A stretch of 64,000 nucleotides of DNA from Arthrobacter_E sp044748305 (GCF_044748305.1 NZ_JBIVFT010000009.1:115051-179050), one strand, 5' to 3'. Counted from the stretch's first letter, positions 50,377-59,065 are shown. Program-made: numbers and translations. Notes: generated by a model not told the origin, from the sequence alone.

Positions 50377-51348
50377 ATGACTTCCGTACGCCATTTCCTC
50401 AAGGACACCGACCTCAGCCCCTCGGAGCTGAACGAGGTGCTCGATCTCGCCGTGCGTCTCAAGGCCGCGCCGGACTCCCTGGATGTCTATGCGGGCGAGG
50501 GCCGGGCCCGCAAGACCGTCGCGGTCATCTTCGACAAGACCTCCACCCGGACCCGGGTCTCCTTCAGCGCGGGCGTCTCGGCGCTGGGCGGCAACCCGCT
50601 GATCATCAACCCGGGGGAGGCTCAGATCGGGCACAAGGAGTCCGTGGAGGACACCGCCCGCGTGCTGGAACGCATGGTCTCCACCATCGTCTGGCGGACC
50701 GGTGCCCATCAGGGTCTGGTGGACATGGCCTCGAACTCGAAGGTGCCGGTCATCAACGCCTTGTGCGATGACTACCACCCGTGCCAGCTGCTCGCCGATC
50801 TGCTCACCATCCGGGAGCACAAGGGTTCCCTGGCCGGTCTCACCCTGACGTATTTGGGTGACTCCGCCAACAACATGGCCAATTCGTATCTGCTGGCCGC
50901 CGTGAACGCCGGGATGCACGTGCGGATCGCCGGCCCCGAGGGGTACTTGCCCGCGCCGGAGATCGTGGCCGCGGGTGAGGAACGTGCGGCGCAGACCGGT
51001 GGCAGCGTCCTGGTCACCACGGATGCGGCGGAGGCGCTCGCGGGTGCGGACGTCGTCGCGACCGATACCTGGGTCTCCATGGGGCAGGAGTCGGAGAAGG
51101 AAGCGCGTCTGCAGCTCTTCCGCGACTACTCGGTGACCTCCGGGGCCATGGCACAGGCCGCTCCGGGCGCCATCGTGCTGCACTGTCTGCCGGCTTACCG
51201 AGGCTACGAGATCGACGCTGACGTCATCGACGGGCCGCAGTCCGTGGTGTGGGATGAGGCGGAGAACCGCCTGCACGCCCAGAAGGCCCTGATGGCCTGG
51301 CTCATGCACCGTTCCGGGCTCGCCGTGGTGCCCGGTCTTTCCGAATGA
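50377..51348 (+). CDS. argF: ornithine carbamoyltransferase
   Basis: ArgF forms citrulline from ornithine and carbamoyl phosphate. The carbamoyl-phosphate motif is FDKTSTRTRVSF (about residues 53-64). The HCLPAYRGYEI motif near residue 270 binds ornithine. The 323-residue length is normal. It lies 6 bp after argD. Confidence 0.97.
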   Translation: MTSVRHFLKDTDLSPSELNEVLDLAVRLKAAPDSLDVYAGEGRARKTVAVIFDKTSTRTRVSFSAGVSALGGNPLIINPGEAQIGHKESVEDTARVLERMVSTIVWRTGAHQGLVDMASNSKVPVINALCDDYHPCQLLADLLTIREHKGSLAGLTLTYLGDSANNMANSYLLAAVNAGMHVRIAGPEGYLPAPEIVAAGEERAAQTGGSVLVTTDAAEALAGADVVATDTWVSMGQESEKEARLQLFRDYSVTSGAMAQAAPGAIVLHCLPAYRGYEIDADVIDGPQSVVWDEAENRLHAQKALMAWLMHRSGLAVVPGLSE

Positions 51349-51361
51349 GAGGTCTGGACTG

Positions 51362-51889
51362 ATGACCGCCGCCAATGCCGGGGCTGCGAGCCCCGCCACC
51401 AAAACAGCTCGTCAGGCCCGGATCACCGCGATCCTGCGGGGTGAGAGCGTGCGCTCGCAGGCTGAGCTTGCGGCTCTGCTGGCCGACGACGGCGTGCAGG
51501 TCACCCAGGCGACCCTCTCGCGCGACCTCGTGGAGATCGGCGCGGTCCGGGTGCGGGGGAGCGACGGCGGCCTGGTGTACGCCGTGCCCGGTGAGGGCGG
51601 TGACCGGGGGCCGACCAGTGCTGTTGCCCAGGAGATCCTGGATGCCCGGCTGGAGAAGCTCTGCGGTGAGCTCCTGGTGACTGCCGAGGCGTCCGCGAAC
51701 CTCGTGGTGCTGCGGACTCCACCTGGCGCCGCGAACTTCCTGGCCTTGGCCATCGATCACTCCGTGATGCCGTCCGTTCTGGGCACCATCGCGGGGGATG
51801 ACACGGTGCTCCTGGTGGCGCGTGACCCCCAGGGTGGCGAGCCTCTCGCGGCCCGGTTCCTGGCCATGGCGGAGAGCAATTCCAATTGA
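51362..51889 (+). CDS. argR: arginine repressor ArgR
   Basis: ArgR is a hexameric, arginine-dependent repressor of the arg genes. The 175-residue protein has an N-terminal wHTH (about 20-85: ARITAILRGESVRSQAELAALLADDGVQVTQATLSRDLVEIGAVRV). The C-terminal domain binds arginine and forms the hexamer, including LVVLRTPPGAANFLALAID and GTIAGDDTVLLVAR. It sits between argF and argG, upstream of its likely operators at argG. Confidence 0.95.
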   Translation: MTAANAGAASPATKTARQARITAILRGESVRSQAELAALLADDGVQVTQATLSRDLVEIGAVRVRGSDGGLVYAVPGEGGDRGPTSAVAQEILDARLEKLCGELLVTAEASANLVVLRTPPGAANFLALAIDHSVMPSVLGTIAGDDTVLLVARDPQGGEPLAARFLAMAESNSN

Positions 51890-51897
51890 CCATCACG

Positions 51898-51942
51898 ACT
51901 ATGCATAGATTCTCATGACAATGTATAGTCATTCATGAATCA
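51898..51942 (+). promoter_or_regulatory. ArgR-like operators and promoter of argG
   Basis: This AT-rich stretch contains the palindromes TATGCATA (51900-51907) and ATTCATGAAT (51931-51940) and a -10-like TATAGT (51924-51929). Its composition and motif type resemble the argC boxes. It gives argGH its own regulated promoter after argR. Confidence 0.55.
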
Positions 51943-51966
51943 ACGAACTATCAAGGAGATACTGAC

Positions 51967-53172
51967 GTGACCGAGCGCATCGTCCTGGCCTACTCCGGCG
52001 GCCTTGACACCTCTGTGGCCATTGGTTGGATCGGCGAAGCCACCGGCGCCGAAGTGATCGCCGTGGCGGTCGACGTCGGGCAGGGCGGCGAGTCGCTGGA
52101 GACCATCCGCCAGCGCGCCCTCGGCTGCGGCGCCGTCGAGGCCTATGTGGCCGACGCTCGCGACGAGTTCGCCAACGAGTACGCCATGCCCACGCTGAAG
52201 GCGAACGCCCTCTACCAGGGCCACTACCCGCTGGTGTCCGCGATCTCCCGCCCGGTGATCGTCAAGCACCTGGTGAAGGCCGCCCGCGAATTCGGCGCCA
52301 CCACGGTCGCTCACGGCTGCACCGGCAAGGGCAACGACCAGGTCCGCTTCGAGGTCGGCATCCAGACCCTGGGCCCGGACCTGAAGTGCATCGCCCCGGT
52401 CCGTGACCTTGCGCTCACCCGTGACAAGGCCATCGCCTTCGCGGAGGAGAAGGGCTTGCCGATCGAGACCACCAAGAAGAACCCGTACTCGATCGACCAG
52501 AACGTCTGGGGCCGCGCCGTGGAGACCGGCTACCTCGAGGACATCTGGAACGCCCCCACCAAGGACATCTACGACTACACGGCCACCCCGGAGTTCCCGC
52601 CGGCGCCGGATGAGGTCGTCGTCACCTTCCACCAGGGTGTCCCCGTGGCGATCGACGGCGTGGCCGTCACGCCGCTGCAGGCCATTCAGGAGCTCAACCG
52701 CCGTGCCGGCGCCCAGGGCGTGGGCCGCATCGACGTCGTCGAGGACCGCCTCGTGGGCATCAAGTCCCGCGAGATCTATGAGGCTCCCGGCGCGATGGCC
52801 CTGATCACGGCCCACAAGCACCTCGAAGACGTGACCATCGAGCGCGAGCAGGCCCGCTTCAAGGCCACCGTCGGCCAGCGCTGGTCCGAGCTGGTCTACG
52901 ACGGCCAGTGGTTCTCCCCGCTCAAGCGCTCCCTGGACGCCTTCATCGAGGACACCCAGAAGTACGTCTCGGGCGACATCCGCATGACCCTGCACGGTGG
53001 CCAGGCCATCGTGAACGGACGTCGTTCGGACACCGGCCTGTACGACTTCGACCTGGCCACCTACGACACCGGTGACACCTTCGACCAGTCCCAGGCCAAG
53101 GGCTTCATCGAGCTCTGGGGCATGTCGTCCAAGGTCGCCTCCACCCGCGACCAGCGGGTCGCAGGAGCCTGA
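51967..53172 (+). CDS. argG: argininosuccinate synthase
   Basis: ArgG joins citrulline and aspartate with ATP. The PP-loop is LAYSGGLDTSVAIGW at the N-terminus. GCTGKGNDQVRFEVG and KKNPYSIDQNVWGRAVE line the substrate sites. The 401-residue length is standard type 1. The GTG start follows AAGGAG. Codons 200-400 are strongly biased to C/G third positions, as expected for a highly expressed gene. Confidence 0.97.
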   Translation: MTERIVLAYSGGLDTSVAIGWIGEATGAEVIAVAVDVGQGGESLETIRQRALGCGAVEAYVADARDEFANEYAMPTLKANALYQGHYPLVSAISRPVIVKHLVKAAREFGATTVAHGCTGKGNDQVRFEVGIQTLGPDLKCIAPVRDLALTRDKAIAFAEEKGLPIETTKKNPYSIDQNVWGRAVETGYLEDIWNAPTKDIYDYTATPEFPPAPDEVVVTFHQGVPVAIDGVAVTPLQAIQELNRRAGAQGVGRIDVVEDRLVGIKSREIYEAPGAMALITAHKHLEDVTIEREQARFKATVGQRWSELVYDGQWFSPLKRSLDAFIEDTQKYVSGDIRMTLHGGQAIVNGRRSDTGLYDFDLATYDTGDTFDQSQAKGFIELWGMSSKVASTRDQRVAGA

Positions 53173-53174
53173 GC

Positions 53175-54599
53175 ATGAGTTCCGAGACTCACGGCACCAA
53201 CCAGGGCGCCCTCTGGGGCGCGCGCTTCGCCGGTGCCCCGGCGGACGCGCTCGCCGCGCTGAGCAAGTCCACGCACTTCGACTGGCGCCTGGCGCGCTAC
53301 GACATCGCCGGCTCCAAGGCGCACGCCCGCGTGCTCCACAAGGCGGGCCTGCTGGACGACGCCGAGCTGGACGGCATGCTCGCCGCGCTCACGCAGCTGG
53401 ATGACGACGTCGCGAGCGGCGCCTACGTGGCCGCCGAGAGCGACGAGGACGTGCACGGTTCCCTGGAGCGCGGCTTGCTTGAGCGCGCCGGCACCCACCT
53501 GGGCGGCAAGCTCCGCGCCGGCCGGTCCCGCAATGACCAGATCGCCACCCTGGGACGCATGTTCCTGCGCGATCACGCCCGCATCATCGCCGCGCGCGTG
53601 CTGGACGTGGTGGACGCCCTCGTGGCGCAAGCTGAGGCTCATCCCGAGGTCGCCATGCCGGGCCGCACGCACCTGCAGCACGCGCAGCCGGTGCTGCTGA
53701 GTCATCATCTGCTGGCCCACGCCTGGGCTCTGCTGCGCGATGTGCAGCGTCTTCAGGACTGGGACAAGCGGGCGGGCGTCTCGCCGTACGGCTCCGGTGC
53801 GCTGGCGGGTTCTTCGCTGGGTCTGGACCCGGAGGCCGTGGCTGCCGACCTGGGCTTCTACTCGGCGGTGCACAACTCGATCGACGGCACCGCCTCGCGG
53901 GATGTCTTCGCGGAGTTCGCCTGGGTGGCCGCCATGATCGGCGTGGACATCTCCCGGATCTCGGAGGAGGTCATCCTCTGGGCCACCAAGGAGTTCTCTT
54001 TCGTCACGCTGGATGACGCCTATTCCACGGGCTCGTCCATCATGCCGCAGAAGAAGAACCCGGACGTCGCCGAGCTGGCGCGCGGCAAGGCCGGCCGCCT
54101 GATCGGCGATCTGACCGGGCTGCTCGCCACGCTCAAGGGCCTGCCCCTGGCGTACAACCGGGATCTGCAGGAGGACAAGGAGCCGGTGTTCGACGCGGCG
54201 GACACCCTGGAGCTGCTGCTCCCTGCGGTTTCCGGCATGATCGCGACGCTGGGTTTCAACACGGAGCGCATGCAGGCGCTGGCGCCGCAGGGCTTCGCCC
54301 TCGCCACGGACGTGGCCGAATGGCTGGTCCGGCAGGGCGTGCCGTTCCGCGAAGCTCACGAGCTCTCCGGTGCGGCCGTCAAGCAGGCCGAGAGCCGCGG
54401 CGTCGAGCTCTGGGATCTGACGGACGGGGAGTATGCGGCGATCTCACCGCAGCTGACGCCTGAGGTCCGCAGCGTGCTCTCCACGGAGGGCTCGCTCGCC
54501 AGCCGCAGTGCGCAGGGCGGTACGGCACCGAGCGCCGTCGCCCGCCAGCTGAAGGCTCTTCAGGCCGAGCTGGCCGAGGCCAGGGCTTTCCTGGCCTGA
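53175..54599 (+). CDS. argH: argininosuccinate lyase
   Basis: ArgH splits argininosuccinate into arginine and fumarate, the last step. The fumarase-superfamily signature GSSIMPQKKNPDVAEL contains the catalytic serine. AGRSRNDQIAT and PGRTHLQHAQPVLLSHHLLAHAW are further active-site regions. It has 474 residues. It starts 2 bp after argG and ends at a strong terminator, closing the arginine cluster. Confidence 0.97.
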   Translation: MSSETHGTNQGALWGARFAGAPADALAALSKSTHFDWRLARYDIAGSKAHARVLHKAGLLDDAELDGMLAALTQLDDDVASGAYVAAESDEDVHGSLERGLLERAGTHLGGKLRAGRSRNDQIATLGRMFLRDHARIIAARVLDVVDALVAQAEAHPEVAMPGRTHLQHAQPVLLSHHLLAHAWALLRDVQRLQDWDKRAGVSPYGSGALAGSSLGLDPEAVAADLGFYSAVHNSIDGTASRDVFAEFAWVAAMIGVDISRISEEVILWATKEFSFVTLDDAYSTGSSIMPQKKNPDVAELARGKAGRLIGDLTGLLATLKGLPLAYNRDLQEDKEPVFDAADTLELLLPAVSGMIATLGFNTERMQALAPQGFALATDVAEWLVRQGVPFREAHELSGAAVKQAESRGVELWDLTDGEYAAISPQLTPEVRSVLSTEGSLASRSAQGGTAPSAVARQLKALQAELAEARAFLA

Positions 54600-54614
54600 G
54601 CCGGAAGCCTCGAC

Positions 54615-54648
54615 GATGAACCGGAACCCGCACGGGTTCCGGTTCATC
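54615..54648 (+). terminator. terminator of the arginine cluster
   Basis: Perfect 15-nt arms (GATGAACCGGAACCC and its complement) surround the loop GCAC; TGCGTTAAC follows. It lies 16 bp after argH. Confidence 0.8.
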
Positions 54649-54664
54649 TGCGTTAACTCAACGC

Positions 54665-54670
54665 TACGAT
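54665..54670 (+). promoter_or_regulatory. putative -10 of leaderless MDMPI-type transcript
   Basis: TACGAT lies 6 nt before the ATG at 54677. Confidence 0.5.
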
Positions 54671-54676
54671 GGGTGC

Positions 54677-55417
54677 ATGACTCAGCTCACAAGCGGCCCC
54701 GAGACTCTTCTGGCCGATCTGCACTCCTCTGCGGCGCTGGTGGAGAAGCTCGCGGCACCCTTGGATGACGCCGCCGTGAAGGCGCCGTCGGTCTTGCCGG
54801 GCTGGACCCGCGGTCATGTGCTCGCCCACGTCATGGGCATCAGCGACGCCATGGCCCGCCAAGTGGAATACGCGCGACGCGGCGAGACCGTCGAGGTGTA
54901 CGACGGCGGCTACGAGGGACGCACCGCGCGCATCGAGCTGGCGGCCGGTCACGGTGCCGACGAGCATCGGACCGATGTTCACACGGCTCTCACCCGGGCG
55001 CTGAGCGCCTTCGATTCCCTCGCCCCGGAGGAGTGGGCCGCCCGTGTCGCCTACCGCGACGGCGTCGTGCTGGACGGGGGCCTCGCCCTCTGGCGCGAGC
55101 TGGTCATCCACACCTCGGATCTGGACCTGGAATACGGTCCTGAAACCTGGTCCAAGGCCTTCTGCCTGCACCTCTTCGATTTCCTTGAAGCTCGTGTGCC
55201 GGAGGATCATCACTTCGTCCTTCAGCCGCTCGGCCTGCCTCCCCGGACGCTGGGCCGCGGAGAGCGTGGCGTGGTCGTCAGTGGCATGCTGACCGACATC
55301 GCGGCCTGGCTGGCCGGCCGGAAACCCAGTCTGGACACCCTGCGCGCCTCGGCCGCGGCGGACGACGTCGCCCTGCCGCCGTTGCTGCCCTGGCCGTCCG
55401 GCGTCGCCGCCAAATAG
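54677..55417 (+). CDS. maleylpyruvate isomerase-type mycothiol-dependent enzyme (DinB fold)
   Basis: This 246-residue protein is of the MDMPI family, DinB-fold metalloenzymes that use mycothiol as a thiol cofactor. Metal ligands are the His in PGWTRGHVLAHVMG (about residue 55) and the Glu/His in ALWRELVIHTSDLDLEYG. The C-terminal SCP2-like part is short. The substrate is unknown; many homologues are not true maleylpyruvate isomerases. The family itself supports an actinobacterial, mycothiol-making host. Confidence 0.88.
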   Translation: MTQLTSGPETLLADLHSSAALVEKLAAPLDDAAVKAPSVLPGWTRGHVLAHVMGISDAMARQVEYARRGETVEVYDGGYEGRTARIELAAGHGADEHRTDVHTALTRALSAFDSLAPEEWAARVAYRDGVVLDGGLALWRELVIHTSDLDLEYGPETWSKAFCLHLFDFLEARVPEDHHFVLQPLGLPPRTLGRGERGVVVSGMLTDIAAWLAGRKPSLDTLRASAAADDVALPPLLPWPSGVAAK

Positions 55418-55418
55418 C

Positions 55419-55479
55419 AACGCGGGGTCACCTATGGCCCATTCCGTGACGGTCTTTGGGCTCTAACTGACCCCGCGTT
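55419..55479. repeat. palindromic element, family C, between convergent genes
   Basis: The 12-nt arms AACGCGGGGTCA (55419-55430) and TGACCCCGCGTT (55468-55479) are perfect. The 37-nt interior contains a second pair, GCCCA/TGGGC. It separates the 3' ends of the MDMPI-type gene and ogt by a few bases and probably terminates both. Confidence 0.75.
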
Positions 55480-55481
55480 CC

Positions 55482-55979
55482 TCAGGAAGCCTGGGCCTCG
55501 CGGGCCAGCAGACTCTCCTTGACCGTCAGGCCCCAGCGGAAGCCCCCGAGTGAGCCGTCGTTGCGGACGATCCGGTGGCAGGGCACGAACAGGGCGGCGG
55601 CGTTGAAGGCGCAGGCACTGGCCGCCGCCCGGATCGCTTTGGGGTTGCCCGCCGCCGCCGCGTAGCCCGTGTAGCTGAGGGGCTGTCCGGCCGCCACGCC
55701 TCGCAGCACGTCCCAGGCGTGTTCACGGAACGGCCCGGACTTCTGGCGGACCGCCACGGTCATCGGAGCCTCCAGATCGCCGTCGTAGTACGCGTTCACC
55801 GCTTCACCGAGGACGCCCAGCCGTGCGGTCCGGTGCAGTTCCGCCGGCCGGATGCTCTTGTGGACCTGGGGGAGCAGCTCGTCCAGCTCGGCCGTCCAGC
55901 CGGAAGCGAGAACGATGCCTTCCTCGGCGACGATCGTGAAGGGCCCGTCGGGGGTGGTGAGAGTCGTGTAGTCAGCCAT
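55482..55979 (-). CDS. ogt: methylated-DNA--protein-cysteine S-methyltransferase
   Basis: This suicide enzyme removes O6-alkyl groups from guanine. The 165-residue protein has the active-site motif FVPCHRIVRNDGSLGGFRWG, where the cysteine accepts the alkyl group. GQPLSYTGYAAAAGNPKAIRAAASA forms the wHTH. It starts 14 bp after the Ada-AlkA fusion gene on the same strand and is probably induced with it as part of an adaptive response. Confidence 0.95.
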   Translation of the reverse strand: MADYTTLTTPDGPFTIVAEEGIVLASGWTAELDELLPQVHKSIRPAELHRTARLGVLGEAVNAYYDGDLEAPMTVAVRQKSGPFREHAWDVLRGVAAGQPLSYTGYAAAAGNPKAIRAAASACAFNAAALFVPCHRIVRNDGSLGGFRWGLTVKESLLAREAQAS

Positions 55980-55993
55980 GGTGTGCCGTCCTT

Positions 55994-57529
55994 TCAGCCT
56001 TCAGAGAGGGACTTCGTGATCCGGCGTGGGGCGGTGGCCGCCGCGCGCCAGAGATGGAGGGTGGCGTAGGAACGCCAGGGGGACAGGGAGGCGAAGGCGG
56101 GATCGCCGTCGCCGCCGAGACTTCGGATGCCGTTGCGGATGGCGGCGTCGCCCGCGAGGAAGACATCGGGCGCCCCGAGGACACGCATCGAGAGGTAACC
56201 GACGGTCCAGGGACCGACGCCCGGCAGAGGCAGCAGCCGTTCCGCGAGGGTCTCAGGTGTGTCGCCGAAGCCGAAGGCCAGTTCGCCCGAAGCCATCGCC
56301 GTTGCCGCATGCCGGAGCGATTCGCGGCGCCGTGCGGGGCCGCGCAGCAGCTCGGGAATGGCCTCGGCGAGCACCGCGGGTGCCGGGAAGAGCCGCGTGA
56401 TGCCATCGCCTTCCAGGGGGCTCCCGGCGTGCCGGCTCCGGCCTGGCCCGTCAGAGGCCGTCCCGCGCTGGGGTGCGAACGGTTCTCCCCGGGTGGCCAG
56501 GCCACCGAGCGCGGTGCGAGCCGCGGCCACGGTGATCTGCTGGCCGATCATCGCCCGGATCAACATCTCCTGCGGGTCCAGGGCACCCGGCAACCGGATG
56601 CCCGGAACAGAGGCGACTTGCGGCGCCAGGCGGGGGTCCGTGGACAGGACTTCGTCGATGGCGACCGGATCGGCGTCCAGATCGAAGAGGCGCCGGACTC
56701 TCGTGATGAGGCTGTGCAGATCCTTCAGCGCCACGGAGTGCACGTCCAGGTCCAGCGTCCCCCGCGAATTGAGTGTCACGCTGAAATGCGCCACGCCATG
56801 AGGCATGGTCAGGGCCCGCTCATAGGAGGAGTCCGTGGCGAGCTCGACGCCGGGTATCGCGCGGGCGGCGAGGAAAGCGAACACCCCGCGATCCAGGACG
56901 CCGCGGTACGGCAGTCGCAGACTCAGCGTGCCGGAGGCCGGGGCGCCCTTGGACGGGAGCGAGCGCTCGTTGTGCCGTGCCGAAGCGCGCAATTGGCCCG
57001 GTGTGCGGTCGTAGACCTCGGCGATCGTCTCGTTGAACTGACGGATGCTGTTGAAGCCCGAAGCGAAAGCGACATCGGACAGGCTCATCGGCGTGGATAC
57101 GAGCAGCTGCCGGGCGGTCTGGGCCCGTGCGGCCCGCGCCAGAGCGAGCGGTCCAGCGCCGAGCTCCTGAGTGAGGATCCGGCCCAGCTGCCGTGTGGAG
57201 TAGCCGAGCCGTGCGGCGAGGATGGGGACTCCGCCGTCGTCCATCACCCCGTCGTTGATCAGCCGCATGGCCCGGGCCGCCACATCGCTGCGCACGTTCC
57301 AGGCGGGGGTGCCCGGTACCGCCTCGGGGAGGCAGCGCTTGCACGCGCGGTAGCCCGCCTCGTGGGCTGCGGCCGAGGTTTCGAAGAATTCGACATTCTC
57401 GGCTTTGGGGGTTCGCGCGGGGCAGGACGGGCGGCAGTAGATGCGTGTGGTCTTGACCGCGGTGTAGAACTGCCCGTCGAAACGGGCGTCCCGCGTGTCG
57501 ATCGCCCGGTAGCGCTGCCAGAAGTCCAT
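55994..57529 (-). CDS. Ada-AlkA fusion: methylphosphotriester-sensing activator and 3-methyladenine glycosylase
   Basis: This 511-residue, three-part protein begins with an Ada zinc domain with cysteines C32, C36, C63 and C66 (YCRPSCP, ACKRCLPEA). One of these accepts methyl groups from DNA phosphotriesters. An AraC-type HTH follows (about 85-180, GYSTRQLGRILTQELG, LSDVAFASGFNSIRQFNETIAEVYDRTPGQLR). The C-terminal AlkA glycosylase (about 205-505) has the HhH motif LPGVGPWTVGYLSMR and a catalytic Asp in DVFLAGDAAIRNG. I chose the ATG at 57529 (MDFWQRYRAIDTRD). It should both repair alkylated bases and activate the locus. Confidence 0.94.
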   Translation of the reverse strand: MDFWQRYRAIDTRDARFDGQFYTAVKTTRIYCRPSCPARTPKAENVEFFETSAAAHEAGYRACKRCLPEAVPGTPAWNVRSDVAARAMRLINDGVMDDGGVPILAARLGYSTRQLGRILTQELGAGPLALARAARAQTARQLLVSTPMSLSDVAFASGFNSIRQFNETIAEVYDRTPGQLRASARHNERSLPSKGAPASGTLSLRLPYRGVLDRGVFAFLAARAIPGVELATDSSYERALTMPHGVAHFSVTLNSRGTLDLDVHSVALKDLHSLITRVRRLFDLDADPVAIDEVLSTDPRLAPQVASVPGIRLPGALDPQEMLIRAMIGQQITVAAARTALGGLATRGEPFAPQRGTASDGPGRSRHAGSPLEGDGITRLFPAPAVLAEAIPELLRGPARRRESLRHAATAMASGELAFGFGDTPETLAERLLPLPGVGPWTVGYLSMRVLGAPDVFLAGDAAIRNGIRSLGGDGDPAFASLSPWRSYATLHLWRAAATAPRRITKSLSEG

Positions 57530-57535
57530 GACTTC

Positions 57536-57541
57536 ATTCTG
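57536..57541 (-). promoter_or_regulatory. putative -10 of leaderless ada-alkA transcript
   Basis: On the minus strand this is CAGAAT, 6 nt before the ATG at 57529. The first base is not consensus, which fits an activator-dependent promoter. Confidence 0.35.
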
Positions 57542-57544
57542 GCA

Positions 57545-57578
57545 GTTTCCGGACATCGATGATGGCGGTTTTCGGACA
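57545..57578 (+). promoter_or_regulatory. direct repeats, candidate Ada operator
   Basis: GTTTCCGGACA (57545-57555) and GTTTTCGGACA (57568-57578) are 23 bp apart, about two helical turns. They lie between the divergent ada-alkA and AAG genes. Tandem half-sites suit an AraC-type activator with two HTH motifs. Confidence 0.45.
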
Positions 57579-57618
57579 CGACAGTGACGGACCCTGAAAC
57601 GTCCACTGCACGGGCTGC

Positions 57619-57624
57619 TAGCGT
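57619..57624 (+). promoter_or_regulatory. putative -10 of leaderless AAG transcript
   Basis: TAGCGT lies 7 nt before the ATG at 57632. Confidence 0.4.
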
Positions 57625-57631
57625 CGTGGAC

Positions 57632-58297
57632 ATGGAGCATGGGCATGACTGGCTGGCACCGGGGGAGATCCGGGAACTGTTGAGCGGAGACCCGGTGGCG
57701 CTGGCACCACGGCTGCTGGGATCGGTCGTCAGCCATCACAGCGAGGAGGGGACCGTATCCGTCCGTCTCACGGAGCTGGAGGCGTACCGCGGCCCGCGTG
57801 ACTCCGATTTTCCCGATCCCGGAGCTCACAGCTATCGCGGGCGCACGCCACGCAATGCTCCCATGTTCGGGCCGCCCGCCCATCTGTACTGCTACTTCAC
57901 CTACGGGATGCACTACTGCGTGAACATGGTCTGCTGGCCCGACGGGAAGGCCGGCGGGATCCTCATGCGGGCCGGTGAGATCGTGGAGGGCCTTGAACTG
58001 GCGCGATGGCGCCGTCCGTCCTCACAGAAGGACGTGCAGCTCGCCCAAGGGCCGGCGCGGCTCGCATCCTGTCTCGCGCTGACGACGGCGGACTCCGGCC
58101 GGGATCTGCTGGCCCGGCCGCTGGGGCTGGAGGTGCCACGCAACGCCTCACGTCCGGGGGACGGCCCGGCGGGCATCGTGCGTTCCGGGCCGCGGGTCGG
58201 TGTCTCGGGGGCCGGTGGCAGCCCGGCCTACCCGTGGCGTTTCTGGCTGGACGGCGAGCCGAGCGTATCCGCGTACCGGGCGGCCAAGCCGCGCTGA
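57632..58297 (+). CDS. DNA-3-methyladenine glycosylase, AAG/MPG family
   Basis: This 221-residue AAG-type glycosylase removes alkylated purines. The family blocks are LAPRLLGSVV, VRLTELEAYRGPRDSDF (catalytic Glu), GAHSYRGRTPRNAPMFGPPAHLYCYFTYGMHYCVNMVC, and ILMRAGEIVEG. The fold is unrelated to AlkA, so this locus encodes two independent 3-methyladenine glycosylases. The ATG at 57632 is preferred because it follows a -10 element and starts homology. It is divergent from ada-alkA. Confidence 0.93.
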   Translation: MEHGHDWLAPGEIRELLSGDPVALAPRLLGSVVSHHSEEGTVSVRLTELEAYRGPRDSDFPDPGAHSYRGRTPRNAPMFGPPAHLYCYFTYGMHYCVNMVCWPDGKAGGILMRAGEIVEGLELARWRRPSSQKDVQLAQGPARLASCLALTTADSGRDLLARPLGLEVPRNASRPGDGPAGIVRSGPRVGVSGAGGSPAYPWRFWLDGEPSVSAYRAAKPR

Positions 58298-58376
58298 AGC
58301 CGCGCTGGGCCAGGCAATACCCGGTCGGCCGTGCCGGGGCCGCAAGGCCGATGCGGGGCGCTCGCCGCCGCGGCCC

Positions 58377-58382
58377 TAAAAT
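58377..58382 (+). promoter_or_regulatory. putative -10 of leaderless apt transcript
   Basis: TAAAAT, nearly the -10 consensus, lies 7 nt before the GTG at 58390. The ATG at 58381 would overlap the hexamer, so GTG is preferred. Confidence 0.55.
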
Positions 58383-58389
58383 GGAAGCC

Positions 58390-58944
58390 GTGTCTGAAAC
58401 AGCTCCCGAATCCGCCACCTCCGTTCTCGACCGCCTCTGCGCCACCATCCCGGACTACCCGGAGCCGGGCATCGTCTTCCGTGACCTCACCCCGGTCTTC
58501 GCGGACGGCAAGGGGCTTCGGACCGTCGTGGAGGCGCTGCTCGCGCCCTTCGCCGGAACCTTCGACGTCGTGGCGGGTGTCGAGGCGCGCGGTTTCCTGC
58601 TCGCGGCCGCAGCCGCCTACGCCTCCGGGACCGGCGTCGTCGCCGTACGCAAGGCAGGCAAGCTGCCGCGCGAGACGTTCGCACAGGAATACGCCCTGGA
58701 GTACGGCACGGCGACCCTGGAGATCCACCGCGACGACCTCCCGGCAGGCACCCGCGTCCTCCTGCTCGACGACGTTCTCGCCACCGGTGGAACCCTCGCG
58801 GCCGCGCACACGCTCTTCGGACGGGCCGGCTGTGAGGTGGTCGGCATCGGCGTCGTGCTGGAGCTGGCGGACCTGCCGGGCCGGGAACGTCTGACCGCCG
58901 CCGGAATCGCTCCTGAGACCGTTCACGCTCTCCAGAAAGTCTGA
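58390..58944 (+). CDS. apt: adenine phosphoribosyltransferase
   Basis: Apt converts adenine and PRPP to AMP in purine salvage. The 184-residue protein has IPDYPEPGIVFRDLTPVFADG at the N-terminus, AGVEARGFLLAAAAAY, and the PRPP-binding motif VLLLDDVLATGGTLAAA. In many actinobacteria apt lies near relA and secDF; here it is between DNA repair and helD genes. Confidence 0.96.
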   Translation: MSETAPESATSVLDRLCATIPDYPEPGIVFRDLTPVFADGKGLRTVVEALLAPFAGTFDVVAGVEARGFLLAAAAAYASGTGVVAVRKAGKLPRETFAQEYALEYGTATLEIHRDDLPAGTRVLLLDDVLATGGTLAAAHTLFGRAGCEVVGIGVVLELADLPGRERLTAAGIAPETVHALQKV

Positions 58945-59065
58945 CGCGATGCGGGTGACGGCGGCATCCGTCCGGCGTGGCACCCTGCGTTCACCTCGAT
59001 GGTTGTAGAATGGACGGTCCGTTATCCAAGACGGTGGTTAATCGTGGGGAATGAGGGGTTGCCTG

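Noticed and set aside
48526..51402. Very long minus-strand open frame (about 950 codons) opposite argB, argD and argF
   Set aside because: It is a GC-rich shadow: codon positions mirror the arg genes, the translation is rich in His/Gly/Arg/Gln without any domain, and the plus-strand genes are certain.
58332..58356. GGGGC-CGCAAGGCC as a rifamycin-associated element (RAE)
   Set aside because: Only partial similarity; the central palindrome is missing bases, and the site precedes apt rather than helD.
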